In this document: positions 59,492-64,000 of the stretch, piece after piece | How the letters are laid out: each line of letters opens with the position of its first letter | How positions within the stretch are numbered: the first letter of the stretch is position 1 | NCBI GenBank assembly: GCA_023935145.1 | Contig: CM043698.1 | Span: 147,895,125 to 147,959,124 of the forward strand | Reading direction: 5' to 3' | Source of the DNA: Bretschneidera sinensis | Lineage: Eukaryota; Streptophyta; Magnoliopsida; Brassicales; Akaniaceae | Length of the DNA: 64,000 nucleotides | Made by a program: the position numbers and the translations under genes | Notes under the pieces: generated by a model | The model's database searches: none | What the model saw: only the letters and a program-made list of their open reading frames with translations | Told to the model about the DNA's origin: nothing

Positions 59492-60799
59492 TGTGACTGA
59501 GGACTTGGATTTCCTTGCATTTGCGTGAGTCATACGTGTATGCTTGACAATGAAATTTTAACCATCAATCCTATCAGTCATAAGATTAGTATTTCTCTTA
59601 TGTAATAAATAGTAACACCTAAATATAATTTTCATGGCCAATGATTAGGCATAAGAGCTAAGCCCATAAATATTCTTATCTTTACAATTAAATAAATATT
59701 AAACATTTTTTGCATCAAAATAGAATAATTTGAGATGGAATATATGCATTTTATTTATCACTTGGAAGAAAAACAATATATAAACGGTACAAAAAAATCA
59801 TATGATTATTGTGTTACTATTTTTTCATTGGTAATATGAAAACTTCAGTTATAATTATAAAAAACTCGAGTGATAACACAATACATTTGTATCACTCGAG
59901 TTCCACACATTACCATGAAAGTTTCTCACATTATCGGTGGATCAATTGTAACACCTCATAGGATTAGAAACACATGATAATTTTTCGTGAATGATGCACA
60001 ACTTGGACCATCTAATGGTAGGTCCAATGAACTTGCAACTGCTGACATGGCAAAAATTCATTGGTGACAACCTAGAGATTACCACACTTGATTTAAAAAA
60101 AAAGAAAAAAACCATATGATTATTGTGTTACTATTTATTCATTAACAACATGGGAAACTTCAATTATAATTATAAAAAGCTTGAGTGATAATACAATATA
60201 TTTATATCACTCGAATTCTACAACATTACTATGAAAGTTTCTCGTATTAATTAATGGATCAATATGAATACCGCATAAGATAAAAAACACATAATATTTT
60301 TTCATGATTGATGCACAACTTGGACCACGCAATGGTAGGTCCAATGAACTTGCAACTGCTGACATGGCAACAATTCATTGGTGACATAACCTAGAGATTA
60401 TCACACTTGATTAAAAAAAACAGAAGAAAAACCCCAACTTCCACAACTAAACACTGAGGAGGAACATGACAGCCAACCACTGCATCACTCCCCTACCTTT
60501 TTTTTTCTCTCTCACACGAGTATCTTATTATTGAACAATCATCAATTATCATGAATCAATTAACCATCATCATCCAATTTTTTATTGATGGACCCTTCTA
60601 ACTTACCGGAATAACTGCAGTGACCCTCACCGGAAAATTTCTCTCTTTCTTGTTTCTTACATTAAGAGGAAAAAAACACCTTCACTTTGACTTATTTCAA
60701 TGAAGCTTCCACAAAATTGAAATTTGCTCTGAGAGAAAATCTCTCTCTTTCCTTCTTTGAAGTTTCATTTGGGTGTTTTAAGAACTGGAAAGGAAGATA
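59492..60799. other. Intergenic, tandem hairpin repeats and promoter of the UBTD-like gene
   Basis: It holds the 314-bp tandem repeats (59801-60420) and then a CT-rich stretch (about 60500 to 60799, with CTCTCTCTTTCC near 60740) that is probably leader and promoter of the gene starting at 60800. Confidence 0.5.
59801..60420. repeat. Two tandem copies of a 314-bp repeat, each with a hairpin
   Basis: TATGATTATTGTGTTACTAT starts at 59801 and again at 60115. Both copies share ATGCACAACTTGGACCA, AATGGTAGGTCCAATGAACT and GCAACTGCTGACATGGCAA. Copy 1 has a perfect 12-bp stem, ACTCGAGTGATA (59864-59875) with TATCACTCGAGT (59890-59901) and a 14-nt loop. Copy 2 keeps the hairpin (60181-60190 with 60205-60214) with one mismatch. 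Several per cent divergence by eye. Confidence 0.85.
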
Positions 60800-63674
60800 A
60801 TGGGTTGTGGTGGATCGTCACAGGCCAAAGGAGACGGTGAGGTCACTTTATCGTCTCTCTCTAATTTTCTGTCTCCAGATTTCAACTTTCTTTTTCCCTT
60901 CTGCAGAGAAAAGGATTGAAGAAATGAAATCTTTATTATCTTTAGTTTAGCTTAACATCTTGTTAATTTTTCTAATATAATGTGAAAGAAATGCTCCGAG
61001 TCAAATTAAGTCAAACAATGAACTGAGTTAGAAATCGAAATCTCAGTTCCATAATTTCGGATTTTTTTTCTTTTCTTATGTTTTTCTCGGCAAACAAACA
61101 GATAATTTAACCAGTTTTGTTTTGATTTTTGTGTGATTGTTTGGATTCGAGGTTCTTTCATGTGTTATGTTGTTATCTTCGATTTTTGTTTGATTTCTTT
61201 ACTTTGAATTGCAGCTGGTAATGTTTTTTGTTTCAGCGTCAAAACTGCCATTCCTGTGATTAATTGCTTTAGTTTGATAAACTGTTGTTTTCTGCGATAT
61301 GGTGGCAATTTGCAAGTAGTTGGCCAAATTTGGGGTCATAATTGAATTTCGGTGAAAGTTAGGATTCTGATATTAAAAATTTACGCTTTGGTTTATGCAA
61401 TTTAGGAAATTGAGATGTTTAGACATTTTCATTTGTCGGAGAGATCTCTACGTTGCTGACATTTTTTTTTTCTTTTGAGGAAAAAAAAGAAAATAATGTG
61501 AGTGGTAAATTTGAAAAAAAAAATACTTTTAAAGGTGATAGGATTACTGTTCTATTGTCATGGCTATGGCTTAAGATGAATTGTTCAAAATTTCAAAAAG
61601 ACGAAGGTCTTTGCTGTGAAGTTGACATTTGAATGAGGCTGATTGAAGCCTAACTTAAGGAAAAAAAATGGAAGAAAAAGAAAGAAAAAAAATCGTGTTA
61701 ATTGGCGAGGTTGCATTATCAAAATATCAAATGAAGTACATGGAAATGGAGATGTCTAATTTAGTTAGGAAGACTTGAAGTGTGTTTCTTGTGCTATTGA
61801 GACTTGAGAGTTAATTGATACTTCAAGTAAGGTTTAAGCAAACTTCGTATGTGTGGTATTTTAGCAGATTGTTTTCTAAGTTGAAGCAGTAAAATTATCA
61901 AATTAGATACTGCAATAGTCTCTCTCACAGTGTAGTATAGGTCACTGCCCACCGTGTTACTTTGTCTATGCCAAAGACGTGCATACTGGAAGCCAATCAT
62001 ATTACTTATTCTACTAATATCTGTTGCCAGTTTAAGTAAAAGTTCGTTGTCTTGAATAAATTTGACCGTTAAACAAAGAGATTTAATGAGTGTATATGAT
62101 ATAATTGAAGAACCATTAGTAAGTTGGCATGTTTGGCTTTTAGTTTACTTAGACCACCATTAACTTGGTTTCCTAAAATGGAATTTGCACGAATATTTCT
62201 CTATCTGGAATCAAAGTTATTATGTAATTGAATGCTAATTTCTTTTCAAGTGTTCCCCCTCTCTTCCTACTCAGTTGTGAAAAAGAAACTTTGTTTTGTC
62301 ATAGATTACCTGAACTACATTGTGTTGGATCTACTAATTCTGGATGTATGGTTTTAAGTGAATTGCTTTATTGTCTTAGTTAGAATGGTGGAGCTTACCT
62401 TTTCGAGGGTTATTGTAGGAAAGTTTTGAAATGAATGAACAAAACATACCATTCTCTTTCATCTTAAGCTTTTTACTACCGGTTGTTTATCATGATATTA
62501 GAGAAGGTCTTGCATTCAAATCCTCACTACCATAAAAAGAAAGAAAGAAAGAAAGAAAGAAAAAGTGAGTATGTAATACATGAGTAACATGACCATGTTG
62601 ATGGTCCTCACAAGAAGGGCACACATAATACATCCACGTGTATGTGGCTCCACATGAGGACCCAAACCATTTGGGACGGAGGGTTGTAGTACACGAATAA
62701 ACTTACCTTTCTTTATTAGCTTCAAAGCAATTAAGTGTTAAATTTGCAATTCATTAAGTTCACCATTTTACATAATCTTGCTCTTGAGTAATTTGGTGGA
62801 AGGAAATTATAGGGCTTTTGAGACCGGAGAATTCAATTGTAGAGTTGGAATCTAATATTTTCTCACTTTATTTCTACTTTTCAGATTTGTCCAAACCTTT
62901 TTTCTTTGTAAATAATTTGATGTATTAAATTTTAGGCATTAGGCTCTTTCTTCTTCTTTTAGTGCTCTCTTCTACACTCATAACAGCTGCACCCTATTGT
63001 TAACCTTTTCTTTAGTTCATTAGTTACTTTTAAAAAAGATTAAATTATAGCATATGTAAGCTAACTTTTCCAAGTTTCAATACTCTCACTCTCTCTGTGA
63101 ATGCGTTTGTGGATGCTTGTGTATGCACATAGGTATGCACTTGCTAGTGAGTGTGCACGTGCTTGTAAGAATGTGTGTTATAGCTTCTTTTTCCTCCCAA
63201 CCATCTTATAGCTTGTGACAATTTTGGATTGGAATGGCATTCCTCTTATTATCATTTATTCACTAGGCGCTAACTGAAGCAAAACTTGACTATCATATAA
63301 TTCCATGAACGTATATCATAAAATTTCTAGTTCTATAGAAGTTTAGACTTAGAAGTCAAATTTCGCAAGTATAACTAATGGCTATCTGCTAATTTCTTTC
63401 CACTGTGTGTTAAGGGCATCTTTTATGTTAAGGGTGTATTAAAGGACTGGTGCTATTAAGTATTTTATTGAATTCTGAACTAAATTCTGATATTTTAGAG
63501 TTAATTGTAGACTCTTTATTAACAAGATTTGGAACTCGTTGCTTGTTACAGGGACCGTGAAAAAAATTCGAAAGCCAAAACCCTGGAAGCATCCCCAGCC
63601 AATTACAAAGTCTCAACTTATGCAGATGCGTGATGAGTTTTGGGACACCGCTCCTCACTATGGTGGTAGAAAAG
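60800..63674 (+). CDS. UBTD-like ubiquitin domain-containing protein, 5' part only
   Basis: Exon 1 is 60800-60836 (MGCGGSSQAKGD plus one base) and exon 2 is 63552-63674, joined across an intron of 2715 bp with donor G|GTGAGG and acceptor TTACAG. Exon 2 reads TVKKIRKPKPWKHPQPITKS then QLMQMRDEFWDTAPHYGGRK, the highly conserved N-terminal domain of the UBTD1/UBTD2 (DC-UbP) family; plant members are about 110-120 residues, and animal ones carry a ubiquitin-like domain after it. The family binds ubiquitin-system enzymes in animals; the plant role is not known to me. MGCGGSS is a good N-myristoylation site with Cys-3 available for palmitoylation, so membrane association is likely. The last codon is split at GTAAAAGG, and the next exon (expected to begin with EIWDAL or similar) is beyond 64000. 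Confidence 0.88.
60837..63551 (+). other. Intron 1 of the UBTD-like gene
   Basis: T-rich throughout, as expected for a plant intron. It carries an (AAAG)n microsatellite at about 62534-62564, just after GCATTCAAATCCTCACTACC near 62512, which resembles the B box of a SINE; that SINE call is weak. No coding frame of note. Confidence 0.7.
62534..62564. repeat. AAAG microsatellite
   Basis: Seven or so repeats of AAAG/GAAA in the first intron of the UBTD-like gene. It may be the expanded tail of a SINE. Confidence 0.8.
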
Positions 63675-64000
63675 GTAAAAGGTGCATTAATCATTATTAG
63701 ATGATATTTGCTTGAACTTATTTGGGTAACATCAATTACTAGGTTAAAATTTAAAATTATAAACCTGAGTATGAAAATGGTTTCCTATTTTGTGATGAGA
63801 AGACGAATGTTAATGTCTTCTTTTGGTTACATAGGCAGATTTCTTGTTTTTGTTTAATTTAGGTGAAATAAAAAGCACAAAGAGATTATCAAATGACATA
63901 AACAATTAATAAAGAAAGTTACCAGCCTAGATAATATGCTGAAACTTTTTAAGAAAAAATCGTGTGCAGAATATGAGAATATGGTTCTTTAATTACTGCC
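63675..64000 (+). other. Start of intron 2 of the UBTD-like gene, running off the window
   Basis: It begins GTAAAAGG at 63675 and stays AT-rich to the end. No sequence matching the next conserved exon of the family was found before 64000. Confidence 0.65.

Overview
The window reads as nuclear DNA of a flowering plant, most likely a eudicot (inference). It is AT-rich and intron-bearing, with GT/AG splice sites, plant-specific gene families and two plant LTR-retrotransposon clades. I see no bacterial operons, CRISPR array, viral genome or organellar block, and I cannot name the species.

Left third (1-28200) is gene-poor and repeat-rich. It holds a one-exon gene for a small secreted peptide precursor (3484-3774), a G-type lectin pseudogene fragment (6535-7086) and a truncated fasciclin-like arabinogalactan protein fragment (9275-9583). 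From 11.6 to 28.2 kb there is a nest. A repeat rich in GAGCTC/CTCGAG carries a solo LTR (12135-14347, target duplication GTTTG). The right part of that LTR plus its flank was tandemly duplicated (12746-16350 and 16351-28200). A complete but decayed Ty3/gypsy element (17087-25229, target duplication TAAAC) then landed inside the second copy.

Middle (28200-44400): an intact GIL1-like DUF641 gene on the minus strand (28406-29794), a minus-strand stretch that looks like spliced 5' UTR (31245-32100), a tRNA-derived SINE (about 33646-33818), and a Tnt1/Tork-like Ty1/copia element on the minus strand (35364-40088). The copia polyprotein frame is almost continuous but broken by stops, most of them where tryptophan or glutamine is expected.

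Right third (44400-64000) is gene-rich. It has a complete SEC61 alpha gene (minus; six coding exons plus a 5' UTR intron; 476 aa), a 456-bp foldback element (50535-50990), a LINE-type RNase H fragment, a complete NHL-repeat membrane protein gene (plus; six exons; 454 aa), a tandem pair of 314-bp hairpin-bearing repeats, and the first two exons of a UBTD-like ubiquitin-domain gene that runs off the right edge.

The genes do not form a pathway; they are ordinary neighbours. I found no convincing new biological system. The points most worth a second look are the nested repeat history, the stop-codon pattern in the copia element, the foldback elements near genes, and the unusual C-terminus of the small peptide. 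Exon joins come from reading frame, splice consensus and family knowledge, not from transcripts.
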